Below are positions 45,963 to 56,220 of a stretch of DNA of 64,000 nt, in pieces. A program made the position numbers and the translations under genes. Under the pieces are notes generated by a model that searched no databases, was not told the origin of the DNA, and saw only the letters and a list, made by a program, of their open reading frames with translations. Each line of letters opens with the position of its first letter. Position 1 is the stretch's first letter. Origin of the DNA: Clarkia xantiana subsp. parviflora (taxonomy: Eukaryota; Streptophyta; Magnoliopsida; Myrtales; Onagraceae); assembly GCA_036873135.1 (NCBI GenBank), contig JAPTYO010000001.1, positions 49,711,774 to 49,775,773 on the forward strand, written 5' to 3'.

Positions 45963-46763
45963 ATAGCTTTTGGATCGTAGTTTTGTATGTATGAACATTT
46001 TAATTGTCCTAATTGTATTTATAGAGATGTATTGACATTTATAATGCAATATAAAAGTATTTTACTGAGTTTTATGGGCAAAATAATGCACGATAAATTA
46101 ATATATAGTTTCATAATGAAAGTAAAATGTCGCTTCTATATACATTTATTTAAATCAATACAGTCGATTAAAAAAGTATTTTATTGAGACGAATTATTTG
46201 ATCATAATATAAATATTTAGAGTTAAAATTGTTGATTGTAAAAGAAATTTATTGAGACAAGATTTTTGATCCTAATATACATATTCCGAGTCAAGAATAT
46301 TGATTCTACATGTATTTTATTGAATCAGATTCATTCACTAAAAAACAATGAATCGGTGTATAAATGACGTGCACAAGGTCGTGTGCAATGGCGTGTAGGT
46401 GTGGAACGATTTTGACAAGAGTTTGACACGAGGTATACTAACACATGTCTGCAACGATTTGTACACGACGTACAGTAATAGGCACGCCCTACCCGTGTCA
46501 AAAAAAATTTCACACTCGATTACTAATAACGAGGCCAGGCCGTGTATAACCCGTTTCTAACACGTTTGCACACGATTTTGAAACGAACTGGTGCGTGTTA
46601 ATTGAGGGTGTTTTCTTGTAGTGTGATCAATAAATATTGTGCGGACAATATAGGGTTCTAGAGTGCATGTTTAGTGTCTTAAAAAGTCGACTCAGCGGAG
46701 CTAGTAATTAAAAATATACCGCATTGAAAGTTGAAAGAGTTAGAACATAATATAAGTTTAAGG

Positions 46764-47293
46764 GTTAAAATATAAAAAATTGTTCAATGTTTACTCTATA
46801 TTAAAAGTAGGTGTATGCGGTTTGAAATGTGAAAATAGACTGTCTCAGGTTTCATTATTGTGAAATTTGGCGTCTCTGCGCGTCTTTTCATCTCCCTTCA
46901 ATCATTTTCATCAACCCACTCACCCACTCATAATACATCACTCAATTTTCACAAAATCGTCAAATTTCACCAAAAAATTGAACTTCCAAAAGAAAATGTT
47001 TCTAGCAGGGAGATGTGAAGCAATTTCCAACGACAACGGAGCATGATTTACTTGCGTGGATGTGGCCAGTTTCTTAGGTGACGGTCCCGACAAGATGACG
47101 AGAAGGGGGTGTGTATGAGAGCTCGAATTTGACAGTCGGTTTCGTCGGAATTGACTTTTCTTATAAAGTTATCACACCGAGATACCACATTTTAACAAAA
47201 TTGAAATATTGGACACTACAGTTTAACATTTGAAACTTTATACACCTATTTTTAACATAAGGTAAAACATTGGACAGTTTTTTTTTTAATAAC
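46764..47293. mobile_element. Foldback MITE in the UGT intron, about 530 bp
   Basis: The left arm (TTGTTCAATGTTTACTCTAT ... TAAAAGTAGGTGTAT ... GTTTGAAATGT) is the inverted counterpart of the right arm (ACATTTGAAACTTTATACACC ... TAACATAAGGTAAAACATTGG). The centre (46880-47140) is not inverted. Ends GTTAAAATA and TTTTAATAAC. No convincing target duplication. Confidence 0.7.
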
Positions 47294-48086
47294 TCTAAGC
47301 TTAATAAGCAATCCTACTAATTTTTTTAACAACGTCATCACTAGCTAGACTGTAGAGGGCATGATCGTTCCGAATTTCTCCCCCTAACAAATGTATATGT
47401 ATATAACAGGTAATGGCGACAAAGCAGAATACCTAACATGGTTAGACTCGCAACCACCTGCAAGTGTCGTCTTCCTTTGCTTCGGAAGCCTAGGGTTTCT
47501 CTCCACCAACCAGCTCCGTCAAATCGCCATTGGACTCGAAATTACAAGCAACCAAAGATTCTTATGGTTCATCAGGAACAAGAAAAATATAAATAACAAC
47601 AATGGTGATGATTCACTCGACAGCCTTACCACCACACTACCCGAAGGTTTCCTCGACCGTACGAGGAGCAGAGGGAGAGTGCTCGACACGTGGGCCAATC
47701 AGATTGCAATACTGAACCACGTGGCAGTGGGTGGGTTCGTGACGCACTGCGGGTGGAACTCGATCCTCGAAGCGGTCTGTGCGGGGGTTCCGATGATCGC
47801 GTGGCCGCTCTACGCTGAGCAGAGGCTGAACAAGGTGGTTCTCGTGGAGGAGATGAAGGTGGCGCTGCCGTTAGAGGCGGATGAAGAAGGTGGGGTTTTA
47901 ATTAGCGGTGATGAGGTGGCGAAGAAAGTTGCAGAACTGATGGAGCCGGGAAGGGAGGAGGGTAAGGCGGTGAGGGAGAAGATTACGACTATGAGAGAGG
48001 AGGCGAGGATTGCCGCCGGAGAAAAGGGGACGTCCTCCGCCGCATTGATCAATGTGGTGTACTCCTTGAAAAAGAAGAAGAAGTAG

Positions 48087-48931
48087 AAGTCAATAAATTC
48101 AGGATCTGAGTTCATCACTTTCAGACTTCAGGGACCTGTTTACTATTTCTATAACTTTGTCAGCTTGTGGTTATATCTGTTCATCTGCTATATATATATA
48201 GGATATAGCAGGATCTGCAATCGATGTTGGTTAAATGAATAAGATAGGAAGTGTGGTTCTATCGGCAAGAAAATTTACCGGAAAAAAGAGGTTTTTACTA
48301 GCGAAAAAAAAACACAAATAAAAATGATTTTATTGGTAAGAAAATATATCACTAGTAAAAAGAGAGACTTTCTGTAGCGGGATGAGTCTAGGATCGACAA
48401 TACTAGCTCATTCTTATTTTATGGCAACTTATTAGTTATTTAATATTCGATTTATCTAGTTAGGGGCTCGCTTTGGCCCGAATCAATGTCAAACATGCTC
48501 ACATAATCTAAAAGACCGTGTCTCGGACAAACCCAAATCTGGCCTAATCAGTCAAAACTCTAATCCGGTCCTTGCTCAATTGGCTGAGTTAGGGGCTCAC
48601 CCTGACCTAGACTCATGTTAAACATATTCTCCTATACCAAGTGAATATATTAATTTGACACGGGCTCGGGCCAAGATGGACCGCTAACTAAATGAATCGA
48701 GTCATGTATGACTGATAAGTCACATTAAATAGTTGTAACTCTCCAAATAAAATAAAAAAGTTATTCTAGAACTCACATACCGTTAGTATTTTTAACATGC
48801 CGATAGTTGGAGCTTCTAAAAGCTTCTAAAATGTTGTTTTCCTAATTAGTTAATTCATAATAGCTATGACCAAAATAACATTACACTTAGTAGATAATGA
48901 TTTCAGCATCAGACTTTAATAATAATAATAA
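48087..48931. other. 3' flank of the UGT locus, no gene seen
   Basis: The first 100-200 bp are the likely UGT 3' leader. Further right, GC-moderate phrases (GGGGCTCGCTTTGGCCCG, GGGGCTCACCCTGACCTAG) suggest an old repeat that could not be bounded. Confidence 0.4.
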
Positions 48932-50266
48932 CTAGGTGCTGACCCCGCGCTACGCGCGGGGCGACATTTTAAATTATAAACGTTATTATGTATGAAAAAA
49001 ACTGAAACTATATCCTGACTAATTTAATTTAATTTTTAAACATGTGATATAGTAAATGTGTTGCAATCTATTCTATGATACACAAATATGAACTTTCACT
49101 ACATGTAGTGTTAAGCCTATTTTCAAGCTAAAAAGATAACGAAAACATTATGAACTTCTTCAAATAAATCCTAAACTCTAAACAATATATTTAAATAGGA
49201 AGTAAAATTAACGCCGTCATTAAAATTTTCTTTTACAGATTTTGATTATATTTTATTTACAATATTCAACAATTTCCTTTCTTAAAAAATTCAAATTCAA
49301 ACGAATGTATTAATGTTAACTTACTATAAACTAATTGATTAAAAAAAGAACATTGCATTAATTATCTAACCATTAATATTTATATCCATTATAATCAGCT
49401 TACTAAAAGAAACTTGGGCTGTACACCATTATCATCCCATTAGCATCACTTTAATCGTCGCAGCATGTCTTAGAGTTTCTAATTTCTTTCTTTCCTCTCC
49501 ACCCAGCACCCACTGCATCTCCTTCATGCCATGCTTCTCCATCCAACCCCGCGTCTCCTTCAAGCTTCGATTCTCCGTCCAAATTATGTATGCCCATCGC
49601 CCGTATTGCCTGCTACCAACTGTATGTCGTCAACATGGGTAGATCTGGGTTCGAACCCTGTGGTCTTAGGTTTGAACCCCACAGATCTGGGTTCGAACCG
49701 CGCGAATCTGGGTTCAAACTCCGCGAGCACAGGCAGTCGCATCATACCACACCAGCCTCTGCATGCACTGCCACCAGCACTCCCACCGCCCTTTCATCTC
49801 CTCCAGTCGTTCTGCTGCTCTAGTTGATCTCGACCATCCATGCTTCTGAACTTCCTCCATGGTGAGAAGCCGAAGCCGAAGCCGAGCTGAGATGGTCAAT
49901 TACATAATGGGTATATATAGATATAATTGTTGAAGAAGTTCAATGGATTTTAGGTTTTTAATTTTGTGATATTAATTGAGTTTGTTAATTATAGTGTATT
50001 CACTATTGAAACGGATGCTCAATTGATTTCATTAAATTGAAATTGTAACAGTATATTTTTAAGGATTTGAAACCGAAATAGAATTAAGGATCTGGTTTCA
50101 ATTACGCATGAGGTGTTTTTTTTTCTCAATTTAGAAAAGGACACATGTTGTTGTATTATTTACTACCACATGCTGATGTGGCGAAAGCAGAGTCCCTCTC
50201 TTGTGCTGACGTGGCGAAGCCACACCCCTCCCTACCTCACTCCTTTTGCCTTATTATATATATAGA
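48932..50266 (-). mobile_element. Non-autonomous Helitron, 1335 bp
   Basis: Read on the minus strand it begins TCTATATATATAATAAGG at 50266 and ends in CTAG at 48932. Seven bases before that CTAG is a perfect 8-bp hairpin (CCCCGCGC, loop TAC, GCGCGGGG; 48943-48961 on the plus strand). The flanks are A before the TC and T after the CTAG, the expected A/T insertion point, with no target duplication. These are the defining Helitron features. No Rep/helicase frame is present. The middle (49500-49900) is GC-richer and includes a short repeat array. Confidence 0.9.
49637..49730 (+). repeat. Four tandem B-box-like units inside the Helitron
   Basis: ATCTGGGTTCGAACC or a variant (GTCTTAGGTTTGAACCCC, ATCTGGGTTCAAACTCC) recurs four times at about 22-bp spacing. 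GGTTCGAACC matches the pol III B-box consensus exactly in two units. In one frame the array translates as repeated LGSNP-like units. Confidence 0.75.
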
Positions 50267-50295
50267 TAAGTAAAAATATGGTATATATATATTTA

Positions 50296-50878
50296 GAGCA
50301 TCCACAGTGGTATTACGTAAAAGTTACGTAAACGTAGACCCTACATGTTTATTTATGTAAAATGAAAAAACTCTTTACAGTGGTTTTACATAGCAGTCCT
50401 TAAAAATGAGACTCACACATAAATTTATGTTTTTACACAAAGTATTCCTTAAATATAAGGAATGCTTTACGTTTTACATAAAATTAATTGTCCTCATTTT
50501 TTTCCAAACACAGTCGTTCCATTCCATATGTGTGTGTATATATATATATATAATCCTAGTTGTGTATATATCTTAGTTATATATATATAACAAATGACAC
50601 AAATCTCGTTGCAAAATTAGACAAAAACTTAATTGTAACGACACAAATTTTTTTTGGTTGATTGTAACGACACAATTAAAACTTTAATTATAACTACTTT
50701 TTAAATTAGTTGTCAAAATTTAATAATAAAATATGTTTACGTAAGATGGTTAAGTAAAACCATTGTAAACATATTATTATTTAAGCATTACATAAATTTA
50801 TGTATTTCTTAAATCACACATAAAAAGCCTACGTGACACCTTTAAAGAAAACAAAAATGTAATACTATTGTGATGCTC
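50296..50878. mobile_element. PIF/Harbinger (Tourist-like) MITE, 583 bp
   Basis: The left end GAGCATCCACAGTGG is inverted relative to the right end CTATTGTGATGCTC, flanked by the 3-bp duplication TTA at 50293-50295 and 50879-50881. TTA duplication and GAGCATC-type ends point to Tourist-like MITEs. AT-rich interior, no coding capacity. Confidence 0.85.
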
Positions 50879-51390
50879 TTAGTGACAGTAGGTAGTGGAT
50901 ATATGACCTACCTAATAGAAATGTTCTTCACTAGTTTATTAAGGAACTCGATTTGTAAAATTTGAAACAAATGTAGAGATGCATATGTCTAGTTTGGAAA
51001 GCCAAAATGATATGTTTTTATGGGTTATTACTTAAAGATAGATTTGTAGTTTCAAAGTATATTGAATAAATTGGCGTTTGCATAAGATTGAAGATCGCTT
51101 GAAACTGCCTTTTAAAATAGACATTTTAATCGGAAATTATGTCGTGAACTCTAACTTAGAGCATGACTTCTCAGCCTCGATTGAGCATGATGAGTTTCTC
51201 AATACCAGTAAGGTCATATTGTAATTATATATTATATATGATTTTGTATTTAAAATGATCGTTGCTCGTGCAATGCATGCGCCGACTACTAGTGTATGTA
51301 TAGAGCACATATTACCCATTCATGCAACATGTTGGATGTGAAAACTTAACATTATACAATGAAAATTATGTATTTGATTCACTAGAATAA

Positions 51391-53640
51391 CTAAATGTCC
51401 AAATCATCATCATCTGGGTCTCATCAAAATCGGGTCTTTCATCATCCGAGTCTCTAAGATATATGATCTACCCTCTACTCGAGTCATTTGATTGTTGTGC
51501 CTCCATTGTTCTTTCTGCGGTCGAATCTTTCTCTTCTGCGAGGGATTTCCGACCATCATGTGAATAGACTTCCGAGTCTAGTAATTGTAATGAATCTCTC
51601 CTAAATTGCAGATTCATTCTGTAGTAATCAACATAAGATTGAATTGCACCTGCAGAAGTATTTTGACAAGTTTACTTAAGGAAAAAGATCATCATCATAC
51701 TATGCAAATTTCCTTTTTTAATTAGAGAAATGAAAAAGAAAAATGAATCACCTTAGGGTATAAGACCTCCAATTGTTACTTGGACACCCGACTGGTCGAT
51801 ACTGAGTTCCTCAGACTTTATTAGATTTCGTTGCAAACATAATTAGCTATAGTTGTGTTCTTGCATAGAGAGATCCTCCAAAGAGAGTCTCTCACCATCT
51901 AGAATGGTAACCATTGGTTCCGAAATAGCATTCATGGAAGACATAATAAAAAACAGCAACAACTTAAGGCTCGTGAAGGTCACCAACCAGAAAACACTAG
52001 ATATTAGCTCTGCAAATGAAATAAGGTATACCAAAAATTTCAGCATTAAGGCGAAGTACATATACTCATTTTTACACAATAGTACATGGATTTATCATGA
52101 AACATAGATTATCACGACTAGCCATTAACCATTTACCATTACTACGAAGCTTGCTGATAAAGGATACAACCGAGGATGTAGCGGCGTGTCTCAACATCTC
52201 ACTAACCTGAAAAATCAAACATAAGCCTATCTCACCATGCATGAAAATTCAGCACATTGCTAGTGTCATGTGAGTTCATTTTTAATGTTTAATTACAACT
52301 GATCTTTTTAATGCCGAAATGTTTATGAAAACTTAACTAAGAAAAAGATTCATGCTCTCAATTGGCTGTGCACTATATGATGATGTTATGATATGATATG
52401 ACGACATGCAATAGTAATCAAATTAGATATTCATTGGCAAAGGAAATCACCGAGTCTATAGCAACAGAAAAGCAACCCTTTCCTAGTTCAGCAAATCCTG
52501 CAACACACCCCATTATCCATTAAACATCTGCTACTAATAACATGAAACGGAAGATTGTATACAGCTGCAACTCTAGTTTCAGTGAACAAATAACTAACCT
52601 TTTCCAAGTTCTAAGAACAGAAGAACAAAGCGAGTCAATTTCCTTGAGATTCGTGCAGAGCTTGGTGGCACCTGACACTCCATCATTAACTTTGTTGGCA
52701 GTCCCATGTCCTAGCCGAACCTTCCACCCTAGAGGGTCTGAATAGCAATCCAATATCCGAATCCTATATACCAATGCAAGGATATACCAGTTACAATGCC
52801 AGTCAATCATTAAATCCCATAAATCATAAGACAAATAATTAGTTGTTCTTGAGATACTCAATTGGTACCATCGCCAATACTCATGGAAAAGGGGCCTCAT
52901 TAGTATTAAACAAATTGACATGCATATAGCGTCTAGTAAGGTTGCAAACTACAAAGTGCCAGCTTAAACTTGAAAATTCAATTTTGCCTTAGTCTCGAGC
53001 GATACCGCAAGTAGGGACTTCCTCTGAGTTGACCGTCTTGAGTCGCCCCTTTGTCTTTTCCACGCGAAGACTGGGACAGAAACACTTACAGTAAGTAGGC
53101 TATCTTCCTATTCCTAAAAAAAACTAATTTCATTAGACTATATGTGTTGATACGTCGTTCTTTATAAATAAATAAAAAACCATCAGCTACAGTAAGAATA
53201 GCTGATTGAATTTGCTTATATTTCCAGTTTCTAGCAAGAACGCACAAGTTGACACTTTTCTTCAAAGCTCTCCCAGAAAAAGGTTCAGAAAGTTACCATT
53301 TAGGAGCTGAATTGACATCAACACCTATTCTCTTCAATAAACTGGCGTAAAATGATGGGCTCCGGTCGAACGCAACCAGCACGAGACCTCTGTCGTAAAA
53401 TTAACGTCATATCAGTCTCCACGGTGGACCACGACAAGATCATATAGTGGAAATACATCCATGAGTGACCTTACATTGATTGAGATTTGTCACCAACTAT
53501 GTAGGACTATAGTTGAGCCAGGACGTTAGTGAAGACGTCGAAATATAACGATGAATTGATGGTATCCTTGATGCTGAGAGCTGGCGGATTTTCTCCGTCT
53601 AATCACCGTCTCGGAGCGCTCTGCAAACGGTGTCCGCCAT
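51391..53640 (-). pseudogene. ELP5: Elongator subunit ELP5, decayed copy
   Basis: Elp5 belongs to the Elp4-6 ring of Elongator, the tRNA wobble-uridine modification complex. Exon remnants (minus strand): 53475-53640 from ATG 53640, 53297-53389, 52599-52763, 52451-52497, 52137-52206, about 51843-52010, and 51391-51652. Family-like motifs are GLVLVAFDRSPSFYASLLKR, ILDCYSDPLGW, GCFSVAIDSVSEMLRHAATS and the acidic C-terminal block RDSDDERPDFDE ending at 51391. Lesions: a frameshift after the 12th codon, an in-frame TAG in the first exon (codons SYIVGDK follow it), a frame mismatch at the third/fourth exon join, and a shift plus stop around DLHEP in the sixth. Splice sites mostly survive, so this is a duplicate that kept introns and then decayed. 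Whether an intact ELP5 exists elsewhere cannot be seen. Confidence 0.8.
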
Positions 53641-54336
53641 TGATTCCGATTGACCTTTGATTAACTACTGTCAACCGCTCTGCAGCAAAACCCTACTAAA
53701 TTCTATAATTTAGAAGAAAAAATTCCGGAGATTTAAGCGTGGCAAAACAAAAAAAAACATTTTCGAGATTTAAGCATTTTGAAAATAAGTCCTTTATCTA
53801 TAAGAACATGCTTAATTACTCCCTGTAATATAAGTCTTAACTCTTACAAAAAAAAGTCCCTAATTTTGGTTCTGTAGATGGCGTGGGAAGAATTTGTGCT
53901 GGTAACTCTTCATCGCCATCTGGTGAAGCGAAGCATTACGATCCTCCGTATTCCTCGAAGGAGCGGCCCGTCTTGCCTTCTCCGGGAGCTGCAGATCATA
54001 TTACTGGAACCTTCTGATCCGCCATGGAAGCCCAAGTGGAGGAGTCTTCGCTTTCTGAGTAGTCTGATCTGCAGAGTAAATCAGAACTGAGGAGTCTTCG
54101 CTTTCTGAGTAAATCTTCTTTAATTCTTGACTTGCCTTCCATTTGCTTTTTCTTGAATGTTCGAAGAAGCCGGAACCATTGTTCTCTCTTGATCCCTGTG
54201 ATCTGAATTTTCGATTGGTATTCTGATTCATCCGCTTCTAAGCAATTTTCGGCAGCTGATCTTCAAATACTTAGAAAAGCAAGAACATATGTCCAAGATC
54301 TGTTGATTCCGATAGGGAGGAGCTGAATTCCATAAG
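53641..54336. promoter_or_regulatory. Upstream region of PMI, with an orphan coding-like stretch
   Basis: Shared upstream space of the ELP5 relic (-) and PMI (+). GAGGAGTCTTCGCTTTCTGAG occurs twice, near 54037 and 54090. In one frame about 53870-54017 reads like real protein (GEAKHYDPPYSSKERPVLPS) before a stop, possibly an orphan exon, but its origin is unknown. The likely PMI 5' leader lies in the last 200-300 bp. Confidence 0.4.
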
Positions 54337-56181
54337 ATGGAGGACGAAGCTCGTAAACTGCAGAAGCTGTACTGCTATGTTAAGATTGACAATTGGGGTC
54401 GCGTCGGCATCAAATCTCAGGTTGCGAAACTCTATGCACTGAATTCTGGGTCCAAAATCGATGGTGCGACAGCTTATGCTGAATTCTGGATGGGAACCCA
54501 TGATTCAGGACCCTCATTTGTTCAACCAGCAGGATTCAGTAATGGTAGCTCAAAAGGTTCAAAGAAACTCACTCTGAAATCATGGATTTCCAATAACCCT
54601 AACGTGCTTGGCAATAAGGTCATAGATAAATGGGGCTCTGACCTCCCATTCTTGTTCAAGGTGATATACTAATATTTCTCCTCTAGTCGACTGTGCTTGT
54701 GATATCTGGATTCGTTTCGTTTAAAATGTTAGAACTTCGGTCTGCATTGGTGCGCTCTTATCAATTTCTGGAAAATGCTATGAACTACCAATTAGTTGTA
54801 ATCTGCAGTGAAAATTTCAGGCTTTGAGGGACAGAGACGTTAAATTTGTTCAGCTCTTCCTTTGCGTGTATCAGGTTCTTTCAGTTGCAAAAGCGCTATC
54901 AATTCAAGCCCACCCTGATAAAGAACTGGCAAAGACTTTGCATAGGAAACTGCCTGATCTTTATAAGGACGCTAATCACAAGCCGGAGATGGCTTTGGCA
55001 ATTACGAAGTTTGAGGCACTTTGTGGTTTTATCAGTGTTGAGGTACATCTTAGTTAACCTTGCCTTTTCATATTAATGATAGATGTGATAATGACAATGA
55101 GTTTTAGATATCTTATGTCTCTAATTGCATTGAGAAATATGAAGATCTTGCATGAGTTTGATGAAAATGTATTAATAATGCAGTAAACAGTTATCCTGAT
55201 TTATGTAACAGGAGCTTAAATATGTGCTGCGAAATGTTCCTGAGTTAGTGGAACTCGTCGAAACTACAGCTACAAATCAATTCTTGAATTTAACCAAGCA
55301 AGATGAGAAAAACAAGGCTAAGCCACTTTTGCAGTCCATATTTACCCAAGTGATGTCCACTAGCAAGGAAAGAGTTGTTGCTGCGGTTCAAAAGATGAAA
55401 CAGCGCCTGGAATTGCAAAGTCGAGTAATTAATCTCTATTCACATACTTTCTTGTTCTGATTTTGAGTTTTATCGCATCTCTTACAAGGTTTTCTTGATT
55501 TTATTAGATACGACGATTAACTGACAAGGAACAGTTGATGCTGCGGTTAGAAGAGCAATATCCATTTGATATCGGGGTAATTTCATCTTTCTTTTTCAAT
55601 TACGTGAAGCTGAATCCTGGTGAAGCTCTGTTTTTTGGCGCCAATGAACCTCATGCTTATTTATCTGGAGAGTGCATTGAGTGCATGGCAACCTCAGACA
55701 ATGTCGTTCGTGCTGGTCTCACTCCGAAGCATCGGGACGTCCAGACACTCTGTTCCATGCTCACTTACAAGCAGGTGATATAAAATTGTGTAAATTTCTT
55801 CTCAGGTTTAATTAACTGAAATATTGATTCATTTTTGTGTTGCAGGGCTTTCCTGAGATACTTAAAGGTGACAAAATTGATCCTTACATAACAAGGTACC
55901 AACCACCCTTTGATGAATTCGAGGTCGATCATTGTGTCCTACCGAAGAACACCTCAACCGCCTTCCCATCAAATCTCGGTCCTTCCATTTTTTTGGTGAT
56001 TTCTGGGAAGGGAACAATAACCATCACCAGGTCATCAACCATAGGTCTGATTAAAGAAGGCGATGTTTTATTTGCATCTGCAAACACGAATATCCGATTG
56101 ACTACTTCATCAGAGGGGTTGCAACTTTATAGAGCTGGAATCAACAGCAGATTTCTTGATCATATACGAAACAAAAAGTAA
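54337..56181 (+). CDS. PMI: Mannose-6-phosphate isomerase (phosphomannose isomerase, type I)
   Basis: Zinc enzyme interconverting fructose-6-phosphate and mannose-6-phosphate, feeding GDP-mannose, cell-wall glycans and ascorbate; cytosolic (no targeting leader seen). Five exons: 54337-54660, 54875-55042, 55212-55424, 55508-55774 and 55846-56181, all GT-AG, 1,308 nt, 435 aa, the usual length. Motifs: WGRVG and [13 protein letters not shown] near the N-terminus, [12 protein letters not shown] with metal-binding Gln and His, [17 protein letters not shown] with the ligand Glu, and [16 protein letters not shown] plus [20 protein letters not shown], the type I signature. The start region (CYVKIDNWG where the family usually has QNYDWG) is somewhat divergent but the frame is intact. 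The stop lies 39 bp from the ABA4 stop on the other strand. Confidence 0.94.
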
Positions 56182-56220
56182 TGATTGTACACGTAAATTT
56201 CGATTACAAATCATGGATTG

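Larger units (their letters stand above)
39755..46623. mobile_element. CACTA transposon (6.9 kb), non-autonomous, with captured host gene fragments
   Basis: Terminal inverted repeats CACTACAAGAAAACACCATC and the complement of GAGGGTGTTTTCTTGTAGTG (one mismatch in 22 bp), with a perfect 3-bp duplication TGA at 39752-39754 and 46624-46626. Subterminal zones (about 39780-39990 and 46340-46600) are full of CACGAGG/ACACGA repeats, the transposase-binding type expected of CACTA. No transposase-like (TNP2/TNP1) frame was seen. The interior carries a tRNA-like remnant, a 108-bp satellite, telomere-like arrays, and exon-like fragments of at least three unrelated genes. It lies in the 8-kb intron of the UGT. 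Confidence 0.95.
37971..48086 (+). pseudogene. UDP-glycosyltransferase (UGT88-like), interrupted by transposons
   Basis: Family-1 glycosyltransferase that would transfer sugar from UDP-glucose to a small phenolic or similar acceptor. Coding parts: 37986-38498 (an in-frame ATG also at 37971), 39115-39382 and 47410-48086. The N-terminus has VLYPSPGVGHL with the catalytic His and TAIVIDLFC with the partner Asp. The C-terminus holds the PSPG sugar-donor box (about 47689-47820) with HCGWNSILEAVCAGVP and a final EQ. The box opens WANQ where WAPQ is usual. A 0.6-kb CACTA-like insertion at 38499 brings a stop codon eight codons on; discounting it and one TTT, the parts keep frame for about 484 codons, the normal family length. 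The second gap is a clean GT-AG intron of 8,027 bp (39383-47409) filled by transposons. As it stands, no full enzyme is expected. Confidence 0.88.

Noticed and set aside
49531..49827. Two overlapping open frames as a small gene
   Set aside because: They lie in the Helitron across a short tandem repeat, show no recognisable domain and no splice context.
51259..51296. Another possible Helitron 3' end (GCGCCGACTACTAG)
   Set aside because: No clean hairpin and no 5' end in the expected orientation; likely chance or an old fragment.
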